The notes: generated by a model not told the origin, from the sequence alone. A stretch of DNA of 64,000 nucleotides from Massilia sp. W12 (GCF_037300705.1 NZ_CP147776.1:4526001-4590000), one strand, 5' to 3'. Numbered from the stretch's first letter, positions 19,478 to 28,735 are shown. Numbers and translations are program-made.

Positions 19478-20227
19478 TCATGCACAACGATCCACATCCC
19501 GCAACACTCTGGTTCTGCCTGCACGGGAAATGCACAAAACCCTTTGCTGCTTGCCATCCCAGGAAAATTGCACACGGGCACCGGCGATATTCAAAGGCAC
19601 GCCTTGCGGCCCCCAGATAATCGCAGTCGCGGTAGCGTCACCCTCCCCGCCTTCATGCAAGGTTCCTTGACGGGCCAGGATTTCATCCTCGGCATCGACC
19701 TGCCCCAGATTGCCGGCGCCATTTTCCACAAACACCAGCCAACCGGCGGCCCAATCGCGCGGCCCATGCCCATCCACAGTATCCAGGCTGCACTCATCAC
19801 GCCCCTGGTCTGCGCGCACACTGCGGCAGACTGTCACCGGCTTGCCGCGCTGAATCGCCTCCGTGCGTGCGAAGGACTGCGCGGCTATAAATTGATTAAC
19901 GCTGGTGCTGAGTTTGGTGTCGCGCAGCAATTTATTAAACTCAGGCAGCGCCTGCGTCAGCAAGATCAATCCGATGGCCAGGGCGATCAATAATTCCGGC
20001 AGGCTGTGGCCGGCTTGCAGCCAGCGCCCGTGCTTATGCGGCATTTGCCGGCGCCAATCCAGGCGCTCACGCCACGCCATCCGAACGCGCCGGCCAGCCC
20101 CGGCCAGCTTGGGCAGCAGCAAGGTCCGGGTGAAATGAATGGCGGCGGACAAAATGTTTTGCCTGCGACTGAAGATATTGCGCATACCCATCTGATTCCA
20201 CAGGTGCGCAAGATGATGTCTCAACAT
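19478..20227 (-). CDS. fimT: Second FimT/GspH-type pseudopilin with long N-terminal extension
   Basis: The pilin core reads HSLPELLIALAIGLILLTQALPEFNKLL, preceded by G and keeping Glu5. The GspH element ARTEAIQRGKPVTVCRS follows, and a C-terminal Cys pair (RVLCISRAG and DRCA). Most FimT proteins have a short leader, giving a start at ATG 20080 or 20044. However, neither has a ribosome binding site, while ATG 20227 follows GGAGGGGAG and would add about 75 basic residues before the cleavage site. I use 20227 with reservation. The gene lies upstream of, and in line with, the other fimT and may be the first gene of the operon. Confidence 0.8.
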   Translation of the reverse strand: MLRHHLAHLWNQMGMRNIFSRRQNILSAAIHFTRTLLLPKLAGAGRRVRMAWRERLDWRRQMPHKHGRWLQAGHSLPELLIALAIGLILLTQALPEFNKLLRDTKLSTSVNQFIAAQSFARTEAIQRGKPVTVCRSVRADQGRDECSLDTVDGHGPRDWAAGWLVFVENGAGNLGQVDAEDEILARQGTLHEGGEGDATATAIIWGPQGVPLNIAGARVQFSWDGKQQRVLCISRAGRTRVLRDVDRCA

Positions 20228-20446
20228 GGCTCCCCTCCGATCTTTGGTTGGCAATGCAGGAGCCTGCCGGACGCATCCAAGCCCGACAGGACTGCAACAA
20301 TCGTCACCGCCTCTGGCGGCGCAATTTCAGGCTAGACAGCAGATTTGCCTGCAACAAGCGGGATGGAACAAAGAAAACGCATTCTTGCCACTCGACAAGC
20401 CTGCGTTGCGGGAACACGACAAGTTATGAAAAATGGCCAACAGCTT

Positions 20447-20911
20447 TCAATTCTGGCCGGGGGGACGGGCGAATTCTTCGATTGCGTTTTGAAACTGCGT
20501 CAGATCGTCAAAACTCTGATACACCGAGGCAAAGCGGATATAAGCGACTTGATCGAGCTGCTTAAGCTCATCCATCACCCACTGCCCGATCTGACCGCTG
20601 GGCACTTCGCGCAGACCGGATGAGAGCAATTTTTCCGTGATGTGCTGCACCGCCGTGTCAATCGCCGTGACAGCGACCGGGCGTTTGCGCAGCGCCAGCA
20701 TGAGGCTGGCGCGCAATTTGGCGGGATCAAATTCGGTGCGGCTGGCGTTCTTTTTGACCACTACCGGCAGCACCAGCTCCACTCTTTCATAAGTGGTGAA
20801 GCGCTTATCGCAGTTGGCGCAACGGCGCCGGCGCCGGATCGAATCACCCTCATCCGAGGCGCGCGAATCCAGCACCTGGGTTTCCTGATGGTGGCAAAAA
20901 GGACATTTCAT
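20447..20911 (-). CDS. nrdR: Transcriptional repressor NrdR
   Basis: This 154-residue zinc-ribbon and ATP-cone regulator represses ribonucleotide reductase genes. The ribbon cysteines are C3, C6, C31 and C34 (MKCPFC and CANC). The ATP-cone follows from about residue 48 with [15 protein letters not shown]. The length is the family norm. It lies 44 bases downstream of glyA, with a GC-rich hairpin between, and they are probably cotranscribed, a common arrangement in Burkholderiales. Confidence 0.97.
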   Translation of the reverse strand: MKCPFCHHQETQVLDSRASDEGDSIRRRRRCANCDKRFTTYERVELVLPVVVKKNASRTEFDPAKLRASLMLALRKRPVAVTAIDTAVQHITEKLLSSGLREVPSGQIGQWVMDELKQLDQVAYIRFASVYQSFDDLTQFQNAIEEFARPPGQN

Positions 20912-20928
20912 CTTAGTCGATATGACAA

Positions 20929-20948
20929 GGGCGGCCAGCAGGCCGCCC
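20929..20948 (-). other. GC-rich hairpin between glyA and nrdR
   Basis: A perfect 8-bp stem, GGGCGGCC (20929-20936) and GGCCGCCC (20941-20948), has a four-base loop. No strong T run follows on the minus strand, so it may attenuate or stabilise the glyA message rather than terminate fully. Confidence 0.6.
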
Positions 20949-20955
20949 GGGGTGT

Positions 20956-22203
20956 TTATGCTGCGTACACCGGGAAGGCGTCAGTCAGCACCTTGACTTC
21001 CGCTTTCACACGTTCGATCACTGCTGCATCTTGCGGATTATCCAGCACGTCCGCAATCAGCTGGCCGACTTTGTGCGATTCGGCTTCGCCGAAACCGCGC
21101 GTGGTCATTGCCGGGCTGCCCAGACGGATGCCGGAAGTCACGAATGGTTTTTCCGGGTCGTTCGGAATCGCATTCTTGTTGCAAGTCATGTGCGCGCTGC
21201 CCAGCACCGCTTCCGCCGCTTTGCCGGTGATGTTCTTGGGACGCAAGTCAACCAGGAACACATGCGACTCGGTGCGCCCGGAAACAATGCGCAGACCGCG
21301 CGAAATCAACGACTTGGCCAGCGCGTCAGCGTTTTTCAACACCTGCTGCTGATACACCTTGAATTCCGGGGTCAGCGCTTCTTTGAACGCCACCGCCTTG
21401 CCGGCGATCACATGCATCAGCGGGCCGCCTTGCAGGCCGGGGAAAATTGCGGAATTGATGGCCTTTTCGTGCTCGGCTTTCATCAGGATGATGCCGCCGC
21501 GCGGGCCGCGCAGGGATTTATGCGTGGTCGAGGTGACAAAATCGGCATGCGGCACCGGATTCGGGTACACACCGGCGGCGATCAAGCCGGCGTAGTGCGC
21601 CATATCCACCATGAAATACGCGCCGACATCCTTGGCCACCTTGGCCATGCGCTCGAAATCAATCCGCAAAGCGTAAGCGGAAGCGCCGGCGATGATCAGT
21701 TTCGGGCGCGTTTCATGCGCCTTCTTTTCCATCGCGTCGTAGTCGATTTCCTCTTGCGCGTTCAAACCGTAAGACACCACGTCAAACCATTTGCCGGACA
21801 TGTTCAAGGCCATGCCGTGGGTCAGATGACCGCCTTCAGCCAGGGACATGCCCATGATGCGGTCGCCGGGTTTGAGCACGGCGAAAAACACGCCCTGATT
21901 CGCCTGCGAGCCGGAGTTCGGCTGCACATTCGCGGCTTCGGCGCCAAATAATTGTTTTACGCGGTCAATCGCCAATTGTTCGGCCACATCCACGAATTCG
22001 CAACCGCCATAGTAGCGTTTGCCGGGATAGCCTTCGGCGTATTTATTGGTGAGTTGTGAACCTTGCGCCTGCATCACTGCCGGCGAAGTGTAGTTTTCAG
22101 AGGCGATCAACTCGATATGATCTTGTTGGCGCTGATTTTCTTTTTGAATCGCGCTCCATAATTCGGGGTCGATGTTGGCGAGTGTATGGTCTTTTGCGAA
22201 CAT
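20956..22203 (-). CDS. glyA: Serine hydroxymethyltransferase
   Basis: This 415-residue PLP enzyme interconverts serine and glycine with tetrahydrofolate, the main source of one-carbon units. The PLP lysine is K229 in [12 protein letters not shown]. Further family motifs seen are [10 protein letters not shown] at the N-terminus and [12 protein letters not shown]. The length is standard. AAGGAG lies about seven bases before the ATG on the minus strand. A ZTP riboswitch in the leader links expression to purine/one-carbon status. nrdR follows. Confidence 0.98.
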   Translation of the reverse strand: MFAKDHTLANIDPELWSAIQKENQRQQDHIELIASENYTSPAVMQAQGSQLTNKYAEGYPGKRYYGGCEFVDVAEQLAIDRVKQLFGAEAANVQPNSGSQANQGVFFAVLKPGDRIMGMSLAEGGHLTHGMALNMSGKWFDVVSYGLNAQEEIDYDAMEKKAHETRPKLIIAGASAYALRIDFERMAKVAKDVGAYFMVDMAHYAGLIAAGVYPNPVPHADFVTSTTHKSLRGPRGGIILMKAEHEKAINSAIFPGLQGGPLMHVIAGKAVAFKEALTPEFKVYQQQVLKNADALAKSLISRGLRIVSGRTESHVFLVDLRPKNITGKAAEAVLGSAHMTCNKNAIPNDPEKPFVTSGIRLGSPAMTTRGFGEAESHKVGQLIADVLDNPQDAAVIERVKAEVKVLTDAFPVYAA

Positions 22204-22289
22204 GAAAAAACTCCTTCAGTAATTGCTTTCAGAAGCCGCGCAGGCAGGCCTGGCTGAACGGTCAGGCGCCGACACTGGCGTAGCAACCA

Positions 22290-22407
22290 TCATCGCCCAG
22301 GCGAACGGCATTGACTCTCACGTTCCCCGGTGGCGCTCCACCTTTTCACCGTTCACGGCAAACTTTGTTATGCTTGGAACGGCTTCTCGCCAGTCACGTG
22401 AGACATC
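22290..22407 (-). promoter_or_regulatory. ZTP (pfl) riboswitch upstream of glyA
   Basis: Reading the minus strand, the conserved pfl-motif blocks occur in order. CGTGACTGGCGA is at 22398-22387, CACCGGGGAACG at 22332-22321, and CGCCTGGGC at 22303-22295. An 8-bp outer helix pairs TCTCACGT (22403-22396) with ACGTGAGA (22323-22316). A GGTGGAGCGCCACC hairpin lies directly before the second block. ZTP riboswitches sense the purine intermediates ZMP/ZTP, which rise when 10-formyl-tetrahydrofolate is short, and glyA is a known target. No clear intrinsic terminator is seen in the 87 bases before the start, so the expression platform is unresolved. Confidence 0.92.
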
Positions 22408-22455
22408 GGGAGCGGCATTGCCTTGCAGCAAGTCTGCCCCGCTAATGGTGCGGCG

Positions 22456-22484
22456 ATTGTAAAGTAAGGCCAGGGATTCGGCAA
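22456..22484 (-). promoter_or_regulatory. Sigma70-like promoter of glyA
   Basis: On the minus strand TTGCCG (22484-22479) and TACAAT (22461-22456) are separated by 17 bases. The pair lies about 50 bases before the riboswitch aptamer, as expected for its promoter. Confidence 0.65.
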
Positions 22485-22524
22485 GCCGCAACCAGCTCTG
22501 CGAATTGCAGTGCAACATTGCGTA

Positions 22525-22536
22525 ATTATGCATAAT
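22525..22536. promoter_or_regulatory. 12-bp palindrome before the SDR gene
   Basis: ATTATGCATAAT is a perfect palindrome between the divergent glyA and SDR genes, about 50 bases before the SDR start. It may be an operator or contain the -10 element (TATGCATAAT). The function is inferred only from position. Confidence 0.4.
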
Positions 22537-22584
22537 CAGAGGAACGATGGCCCGCAGTTCATATTTTCAGTAAAAGGAGAAACC

Positions 22585-23334
22585 ATGATTGTATTGGTAA
22601 CCGGGGCCAGCTCGGGCTTTGGCGAGGCGATTGCACGCCGCTTTGTCGCCGGCGGCGCGCGCGTAATCGCAGCGGCCCGCCGCAGCGAACGCTTGCAGGC
22701 GCTGGCTGCGGACTTGGGCCCGGCGCTGCTGCCGCTGACGCTGGACATGCGCGAACGCAGTGCGCTTACTGCGCTGCCGCACAGCCTGCCGCCGGAATGG
22801 CGCGAGATTGATGTGCTGGTGAATAACGCCGGCCTGGCGCTGGGCACCGAACTGGCGCAACACGCCAGCCTGGACGAATGGGAAACCATGATCCAAACCA
22901 ATTGCTTTGGCCTGGCCGCGTTGACCCACACCCTGTTGCCGCAGATGGTGGCGCGCGGCAGCGGTCTGGTGATCAATCTCGGCTCAGTCGCCGGCAGCTA
23001 CCCCTATCCGGGCGGCAATGTGTATGGCGCGAGCAAGGCTTTTGTCGATCAATTCACCCTGAATCTGCGCGCCGATCTGGTCGGAACAGGTGTGCGCGCC
23101 ACCAATATCGCACCCGGTTTGTGCGGCGGCACGGAATTTTCCAATGTGCGCATGCGCGGCGACGATGCGGCTGCGGCCAAGGTGTATCAGGGCACGCAAC
23201 CGCTGAGCGCTGAAGATATCGCCGAGACCGCCTGGTGGATTGCGAATCTGCCGCCGCATGTGAATATCAACAAGATTGAGATGATGCCGGTATGCCAGGG
23301 CTTCGGCGCCTTCAATATCAAGCGCGAAGTTTGA
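22585..23334 (+). CDS. Short-chain dehydrogenase, YdfG-like 3-hydroxy acid dehydrogenase
   Basis: This 249-residue NADP-dependent oxidoreductase has the nucleotide motif TGASSGFG at residues 6-13, NNAG in the core, Ser of INLGSVAGSYPYPGG, and the catalytic Tyr147 and Lys151 of YGASK. The strand order and the ending NIKREV resemble YdfG, which oxidises 3-hydroxy acids such as L-allo-threonine and 3-hydroxypropionate. AAAGGAG precedes ATG 22585. It is divergent from glyA and may be its own transcription unit or lead into ybgC. Confidence 0.92.
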   Translation: MIVLVTGASSGFGEAIARRFVAGGARVIAAARRSERLQALAADLGPALLPLTLDMRERSALTALPHSLPPEWREIDVLVNNAGLALGTELAQHASLDEWETMIQTNCFGLAALTHTLLPQMVARGSGLVINLGSVAGSYPYPGGNVYGASKAFVDQFTLNLRADLVGTGVRATNIAPGLCGGTEFSNVRMRGDDAAAAKVYQGTQPLSAEDIAETAWWIANLPPHVNINKIEMMPVCQGFGAFNIKREV

Positions 23335-23409
23335 GTTACATGTGGAAACAAGTTGCGCGGCACTTCCACCCGCCGCGCCGCTTCCAAGCGCCGTTTCGCA
23401 GGCTGAACC

Positions 23410-23838
23410 ATGAGCAATCAAACCACGCAGGAATTTCACCTCCCGCTGCGCGTGTATTACGAAGATACCGACGCCGGCGGGATTGTGTATTACGCCAATT
23501 ATTTAAAATTTTGCGAACGCGCGCGCACCGAATGGTTGCGCACAGCCGGCGTCGATCATCAAACCTTGCTGGCGCAGGATGGCTTGCTGTTTGTGGTCGC
23601 CGCCTGCAACATCGCCTACCGCGCACCGGCGCGGCTGGATGATGAACTGGACGTGCGCTTGCAGCTCACCCGCATAGGCCGCGCCAGTTTGCAATTCAGC
23701 CAGTCTGTGTGGCGCGCGGACACCCTGCTGTGCGAAGTGGAAACCCGGATTGCCTGTGTCGCTGCGCAGGATGTGCGCGCCACGCCCATGCCGGAAGCCC
23801 TGCAAGCACGCTTGCGCGCATGCTCCGGACTGGCGTAA
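23410..23838 (+). CDS. ybgC: Tol-Pal associated acyl-CoA thioesterase YbgC
   Basis: This 142-residue hotdog-fold thioesterase begins LPLRVYYEDTDAGGIVYYANYLKF, including the catalytic Asp and the family signature. It hydrolyses short-chain acyl-CoA or acyl-ACP and is associated with phospholipid metabolism at the Tol-Pal site. It is the first gene of the tol-pal cluster, 125 bases before tolQ. Confidence 0.96.
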   Translation: MSNQTTQEFHLPLRVYYEDTDAGGIVYYANYLKFCERARTEWLRTAGVDHQTLLAQDGLLFVVAACNIAYRAPARLDDELDVRLQLTRIGRASLQFSQSVWRADTLLCEVETRIACVAAQDVRATPMPEALQARLRACSGLA

Positions 23839-23963
23839 GACAAACGGCTATCGAAGTTCGCTGTTAAACTTTTTGCTTTTATTGTTAACATGCATGTCAC
23901 AAAATCGCCCGGACATGGTATCAAGCACGGGCCTGTTGACATCACACTCTGAACGTTGCCGCC

Positions 23964-24659
23964 ATGCCAAACACCGCAACCCAAGATCTATCCTTTGTGG
24001 CCTTAATCGCCAATGCCTCCGTATTGGTGCAATTGGTGATGGCCATTTTGCTGCTGGTCTCCTTTGTATCCTGGGCGTATATTTTCCGTAAGCTGTTTGC
24101 GCTTTCCGCCGCCCGCCGCGATACCGAAAACTTTGAGCGCAGCTTCTGGAATGGCGGCAGCCTGCATCAACTGTATCAACAAGCCTCTAACAACCGCGAG
24201 CAGGGCGGCGCCTTGCAAAGAGTGTTTGAAGCCGGCATGGGCGAATTCATCAAGGGTAAAGCAGCCAGCAGCCGCGACCAGAGCATGGACAGCGGCGCAG
24301 TGCTGGACGGCGCGCGGCGCGCCATGCGCGCGGCTTACCAGCGTGAAATGGATGCGCTGGAAGCCCATCTTTCTTTCCTGGCTTCAGTCGGCTCAGTCTC
24401 GCCCTATGTCGGCCTGCTCGGTACGGTGTGGGGCATCATGAATTCTTTCCGTGGCCTGGGCAATGTGCAGCAAGCCACCCTGGCGGCAGTCGCCCCCGGG
24501 ATTGCCGAGGCCCTGATCGCCACCGCCATCGGCCTGTTTGCCGCGATTCCTGCGGTATTGGCGTACAACCGTTTTTCGCATGATCTGGATCGTCTGGCGA
24601 TCCGCTTCGAGAGCTTCATCGAAGAGTTCTCGAATATCTTGCAACGCCAGTCGCGCTAA
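23964..24659 (+). CDS. tolQ: Tol-Pal inner membrane proton channel subunit TolQ
   Basis: This 231-residue MotA/TolQ/ExbB protein has three membrane segments (about 17-38, 138-158 and 172-195) and the core motif GLLGTVWGIMNSFRGLG. It forms the proton-driven motor with TolR that energises TolA during outer-membrane constriction. It lies 12 bases before tolR. Confidence 0.97.
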   Translation: MPNTATQDLSFVALIANASVLVQLVMAILLLVSFVSWAYIFRKLFALSAARRDTENFERSFWNGGSLHQLYQQASNNREQGGALQRVFEAGMGEFIKGKAASSRDQSMDSGAVLDGARRAMRAAYQREMDALEAHLSFLASVGSVSPYVGLLGTVWGIMNSFRGLGNVQQATLAAVAPGIAEALIATAIGLFAAIPAVLAYNRFSHDLDRLAIRFESFIEEFSNILQRQSR

Positions 24660-24671
24660 AGGAGACGCAGC

Positions 24672-25109
24672 ATGGCGACAACTTCCAGCATGCGCGGCGG
24701 GCGCAACCGCAAATTCAAGGCGGAAATCAACGTCGTCCCGTATATCGACGTGATGTTGGTGCTGCTGGTGATTTTCATGGTCGTGGCGCCGCTGCAAAAT
24801 CCGCAGGTGATCAATCTGCCGACCGCCGGCAAATCGACCCAGCCGCCCAGCGAGTATTTGCAAATCTCGATTCAGGCCGATGGGCGTGGCAGCATCGGTC
24901 TGGTGAATAAAAACGGCAAGAGCGAAAGCCCGCTCGAATTCGCAAACCGCAGCGAGATGACGAAAAAACTCAAGGCGCTGCACGCGGAAAAACCGGAACT
25001 GGCGGCCTTGATCGCCGCTGACCGCGAAGTGAAATATGATGAAGTGATCCAGGCGGTATCCGAGGCGCGCAAGCTCGGCATTGCGCGCGTGGGTCTGGCC
25101 ACCAAATGA
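24672..25109 (+). CDS. tolR: Tol-Pal motor subunit TolR
   Basis: This 145-residue ExbD/TolR protein has an N-terminal positive patch, then EINVVPYIDVMLVLLVIFMVVAP, where the membrane Asp carries protons in the motor. A periplasmic domain follows. AAAGGAGACGCAGC precedes the ATG. It is part of the tolQRAB operon. Confidence 0.97.
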   Translation: MATTSSMRGGRNRKFKAEINVVPYIDVMLVLLVIFMVVAPLQNPQVINLPTAGKSTQPPSEYLQISIQADGRGSIGLVNKNGKSESPLEFANRSEMTKKLKALHAEKPELAALIAADREVKYDEVIQAVSEARKLGIARVGLATK

Positions 25110-25116
25110 GGCAGTG

Positions 25117-25995
25117 ATGAGCAGCAGCGCAATTCCCTACCAGATTCCGCGTGCGCCGGGCGGCATTCCCGCCTGGCTGCTGTCGCTGCTGGTGCATGGC
25201 GCGCTGCTGGCCTTTTTCATTATCGGCATCAATTGGAAAAATGAGGTTCCCTTGGCGATTGAGGCGGAAGTCTGGGATGTCAAGCCGGAACTGGCCGCAC
25301 CCAAGCCGGTCGTGACGGAAGTGGAAGCGCCGCCGCCGCCCAAGCCGCCAGCCAAACCCGCGCCCATCGAAAAAGAAGAGCAGCCCGATATCGTGCTGGA
25401 GCAGCAAAAGAAACTGGCGCAAAAGCGGGCGCAAGAGGAAAAAGAAAAACTGGCTCTGGCGGCGCGCGAAAAACGCGAACAGGAAACCAAGCTCAAGGAA
25501 GAAAAAGCGCGTCAAGAGGCGGCCGACAAGGCGCAGCAGGACAAGCTGCGCAAGGAAGAGGAAAAGAAAAAGCTGGCCGAGAAAAAGAAACAGGAAGCCG
25601 CAGAACAGGCGCGCCTGGACAAATTGCGTGAAGCGGAAATGCGCCGCATCACCGGCGCCGCGCCGGATGTGAGCGGCAGCGGCGGCACAGGACGCGCGGC
25701 GAAATCGACCAGCCCGCGCGGCGACCCCAGCTATCTGGGGGCAGTGATCAGCAAGATCCGCTCAAACCTGATTTATCCGGTGGATCCCAACAGCCCAGGC
25801 AATCCGCATGCGATTTATTTGATTATGCAATTGCCCACAGGGGAAGTGGCGAGCTTCAAAAAGCTCAAGAGCAGCGGCATTGCCGCCTATGATTTGGCGA
25901 TTGAAAATGCAATCAATAAATCCTCACCGCTGCCGCGCCGCAAAGACGGCAGCGTCGAGCGCGAGCTGGAAATCAAGTTCAATATGAAGGAGTGA
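25117..25995 (+). CDS. tolA: Tol-Pal linker protein TolA
   Basis: This 292-residue protein has a single N-terminal membrane segment (about 20-40), a Pro-rich stretch, a long charged coiled coil rich in Lys/Glu/Ala (about 85-185), and a C-terminal domain with DPSYLGAVISKIRSN and a TonB-like end. It spans the periplasm to contact TolB and Pal. ATG 25117 lies seven bases after the tolR stop. An upstream in-frame TTG inside tolR is rejected. Confidence 0.95.
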   Translation: MSSSAIPYQIPRAPGGIPAWLLSLLVHGALLAFFIIGINWKNEVPLAIEAEVWDVKPELAAPKPVVTEVEAPPPPKPPAKPAPIEKEEQPDIVLEQQKKLAQKRAQEEKEKLALAAREKREQETKLKEEKARQEAADKAQQDKLRKEEEKKKLAEKKKQEAAEQARLDKLREAEMRRITGAAPDVSGSGGTGRAAKSTSPRGDPSYLGAVISKIRSNLIYPVDPNSPGNPHAIYLIMQLPTGEVASFKKLKSSGIAAYDLAIENAINKSSPLPRRKDGSVERELEIKFNMKE

Positions 25996-25996
25996 T

Positions 25997-27262
25997 ATGA
26001 AGACCATGCTGTTTTCAACGGGCCTCGGACTGCTGCTGGCAGGCAGCGCGGCGCAGGCGCAATTGAAATTGGAAATTTCGGGCGTGGGCGCGAATCAGAT
26101 TCCGATTGCCGTCGCCAATTTCGCCGACGACAGCGGCGCGCCGCAACATGTGGCCGACATCATCCGCGCCGATCTGGCCCGCTCCGGCCTGTTCAAATTG
26201 ATCGAAGCCAATACCGTGGTGGACGCCAATGGCAGCGTGAACTATGGCGACTGGAAAGCCAAGGGCGCGGACGCGCTGGTGGCCGGCAGCGTCACCCGTC
26301 TGGCGGATGGGCGTTACGATGTGCGCTACCGTTTGCTCGACACGATCAAAAACGCCCCGCTCTCGGCCAGTGCAAACGCCGCCCCGGAACAGGCTTTGCG
26401 CCTGCAGGCGCATAAAATAGCTGACGATATCTTCCAGAAATTGACAGGTGAGCGCGGCGTCTTCGCCACCCGCATCGCCTATGTCAGCAAACGCGGCAAA
26501 CAATATATGCTGGAAGTCGCGGATGCTGACGGCCAGGGCAATTTGCCAGCCTTAAGCTCGACTGAGCCGATTATCTCTCCAACCTGGTCGCCGGATGGCA
26601 CTAAACTGGCGTATGTCTCGTTTGAAATGCGCAAGCCGGTGGTGTATGTGCAAAACCTGGTGACCACCAAGCGCACCATTGTCGCCAATTACAAGGGCAA
26701 TAATTCGGCCCCGGCCTGGTCGCCTGACGGGAATCATTTAGCCGTCGCGCTCACACGCGATGGTCTGACCCAGATTTATATGGTGAATGCGGATGGCAGC
26801 GGCCTGCGCCGCTTGACGCACAGCAGCGGCATCGACACCGAGCCGCGCTTTTCGCCGGACGGGCAAAGCATTTATTTCACCAGCGACCGCAGCGGCGGGC
26901 CGCAAATTTATCGCATGAGCGTGGCCGGCGGCGAGGCCCAGCGCATCACTTTCGGCAGCAACTACAACATCAGCCCGCGCATCTCGCCGGATGGCAAGAC
27001 GCTGGCGTTTATTTCCCGGCGCGAAGGCAAATTCCAACTCTATACCCTGGATTTGGCCAGCGGACAGGAAGTCAGGCTGGGCGACACCCACGCCGAAGAA
27101 AGTCCCAGTTTTGCGCCGAATGGCAAATATCTGATGTACGCGACTGAAGCTGGACGCCGTGGTTCGCTTGCGGTAGTCTCGCTGGACGGTCGCGTCAAAC
27201 AGAGACTCAACGCCCAAGCGGGCGATATCCGTGAACCAGCCTGGGGGCCGTTCATGCCATAA
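25997..27262 (+). CDS. tolB: Tol-Pal periplasmic propeller protein TolB
   Basis: This 421-residue secreted protein has a signal peptide (about 1-21, ending AQAQ), an N-terminal alpha/beta domain, and a six-bladed propeller made of repeats such as SPTWSPDGTKLAYVS, SAPAWSPDGNHLAVA and EPRFSPDGQSIYFTS. It binds Pal and TolA. The start is one base after the tolA stop. Confidence 0.97.
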   Translation: MKTMLFSTGLGLLLAGSAAQAQLKLEISGVGANQIPIAVANFADDSGAPQHVADIIRADLARSGLFKLIEANTVVDANGSVNYGDWKAKGADALVAGSVTRLADGRYDVRYRLLDTIKNAPLSASANAAPEQALRLQAHKIADDIFQKLTGERGVFATRIAYVSKRGKQYMLEVADADGQGNLPALSSTEPIISPTWSPDGTKLAYVSFEMRKPVVYVQNLVTTKRTIVANYKGNNSAPAWSPDGNHLAVALTRDGLTQIYMVNADGSGLRRLTHSSGIDTEPRFSPDGQSIYFTSDRSGGPQIYRMSVAGGEAQRITFGSNYNISPRISPDGKTLAFISRREGKFQLYTLDLASGQEVRLGDTHAEESPSFAPNGKYLMYATEAGRRGSLAVVSLDGRVKQRLNAQAGDIREPAWGPFMP

Positions 27263-27307
27263 TGGCAAAACCCCTCAGCGGCTTTGTTTAACACAAGGAG
27301 AACCACT

Positions 27308-27838
27308 ATGCGTCAATTCCTTAGCACCGCAACTCTCATCTCCGCCGCCATTCTGATGTCGGCCTGCTCCTCCACCGTGAAACTGGAGGAAAAGCCGGCG
27401 CAAACCGAAGCGCCGGCGCAAAAGCCGGTACAACCGCAGGCGGATAACCGCACGGTGCAACCGGTGGTGGCGGAAACCATCGATCCCCTGAACGACCCGA
27501 AAGGCGTGCTGGCCAAGCGCAGCGTGTATTTCGACTTTGACAGCTTCGTGGTCAAAGATGATTACAAAGGCGTGATCCAAAACCACTCCAGCTATCTGAG
27601 CAAAAACACGGGCCGCAAGATCAGCATCGAAGGCAATACCGATGAACGTGGCGGCCGCGAATACAATCTGGCGCTCGGCCAAAAACGCGCGGATGCAGTG
27701 CGCAAGAGCATGGCCGCTTTAGGCGTGTCGGAAGCTCAGATGGAAAGCGTGTCTTTCGGCAAAGAAAAGCCGAAGGCGCAAGGCAGCAATGAAGAAGCGT
27801 GGGCGGAAAACCGTCGCGCTGACATTGTGTATAAGTAA
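27308..27838 (+). CDS. pal: Peptidoglycan-associated lipoprotein Pal
   Basis: This 176-residue outer-membrane lipoprotein has a lipobox LMSAC with Cys20 as lipidation site, a Pro/Gln-rich tether, and an OmpA-like domain containing YFDFDSF and GNTDERGGREYNLALGQKRA, which binds diaminopimelate in the cell wall. ATG 27308 is chosen because AAGGAG lies just before it. An upstream in-frame start would add a non-signal leader. Confidence 0.97.
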   Translation: MRQFLSTATLISAAILMSACSSTVKLEEKPAQTEAPAQKPVQPQADNRTVQPVVAETIDPLNDPKGVLAKRSVYFDFDSFVVKDDYKGVIQNHSSYLSKNTGRKISIEGNTDERGGREYNLALGQKRADAVRKSMAALGVSEAQMESVSFGKEKPKAQGSNEEAWAENRRADIVYK

Positions 27839-27848
27839 TTCCACCACC

Positions 27849-27871
27849 GGCGGCCTGTGTCACAGGCCGCC
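27849..27871 (+). other. Strong hairpin between pal and cpoB
   Basis: GGCGGCCTGT (27849-27858) pairs with ACAGGCCGCC (27862-27871) through a three-base loop. It is followed only by CTGTTTG, so it may partly terminate or stabilise the pal message, giving more Pal than CpoB. Confidence 0.55.
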
Positions 27872-27888
27872 CTGTTTGCCTGCCCGAT

Positions 27889-28656
27889 ATGAAAGCACAT
27901 CCCCTGTTTTGGCGCGCGCTGCGGCCTTTGTGCGCTGTTTTGCTTGCGCTGCCCGTGGCCGCACACGCCGGCCTGTTTGATGATGATGAGGCGCGCAAGG
28001 CGATTTTGGATTTGCGCGCCAAAGTGGAAGCCTTGCGCCAGGAAACCGAGGCCAAACTGGATACCAAATCCAGCAAATCCAGCACGCTGGACCTGGTCAA
28101 TCAAAACGAACAGCTGCGCCAGGAAATGGCCAAGCTGCGCGGCCAGATTGAAGTCTTGAGCAATGAGGTGGCGAATCTGCAAAGACGGCAAAAAGACTTT
28201 TACACCGATCTTGACGCCCGCCTGCGCAAACTGGAACCGCAAAAAGTGGTGCTGGACGGCAAAGAGGCGAACGTCGATCCGGCTGAATTGAAATCCTTTG
28301 AAGCTGCTGTCGCCGAATTCAAAAGCGGCGACTATAAAGGCGCAGCGCAAGCATTGAGCGAATTCCAGCGCCGCTACCCGGATTCGCCCTACACCCCGCA
28401 AGCCGCGTTCACGCTTGGCAATACCCTGTACGCGCTGCGCGATTGCAAATCAGCCATTCCGGTGTACAAAGAGATGGCGCGCAACTTCCCTGAACATGCG
28501 CGGGCGCCGGATGCGCTGTTGAGCATCGCCAGCTGCATGACAGAATTGAAGGAAAAACCTGCGACGATTAAGAAAGCGCTGGAAATCGTGATCCGCGATT
28601 ATCCAGACAGCAGCGCCGCACAAACGGCGAAGGAGCGCTTGGGCGCCAAGAAATAA
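27889..28656 (+). CDS. cpoB: Cell division coordinator CpoB (YbgF)
   Basis: This 255-residue periplasmic protein has a signal peptide (about 1-25), an N-terminal trimerising coiled coil (about 35-110), and C-terminal TPR repeats including AVAEFKSGDYKGAAQALSEF and RYPDSPYTPQAAFTLGN. It coordinates peptidoglycan synthesis with Tol-Pal constriction. It ends the tol-pal cluster. Confidence 0.95.
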   Translation: MKAHPLFWRALRPLCAVLLALPVAAHAGLFDDDEARKAILDLRAKVEALRQETEAKLDTKSSKSSTLDLVNQNEQLRQEMAKLRGQIEVLSNEVANLQRRQKDFYTDLDARLRKLEPQKVVLDGKEANVDPAELKSFEAAVAEFKSGDYKGAAQALSEFQRRYPDSPYTPQAAFTLGNTLYALRDCKSAIPVYKEMARNFPEHARAPDALLSIASCMTELKEKPATIKKALEIVIRDYPDSSAAQTAKERLGAKK

Positions 28657-28692
28657 GCAGACTGAAGCGAAATCCGGAAATTCGCGTTTCGC

Positions 28693-28721
28693 TTGACAGC
28701 TTTCTGCAGGGCACCTATAAT
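28693..28721 (+). promoter_or_regulatory. Consensus sigma70 promoter of the tRNA-Lys pair
   Basis: TTGACA (28693-28698), 17 bases, then TATAAT (28716-28721): a perfect match to both hexamers with ideal spacing. It lies 14 bases before the first tRNA, as expected for a strong stable-RNA promoter. Confidence 0.9.
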
Positions 28722-28735
28722 TTCATCTTTCTCGT

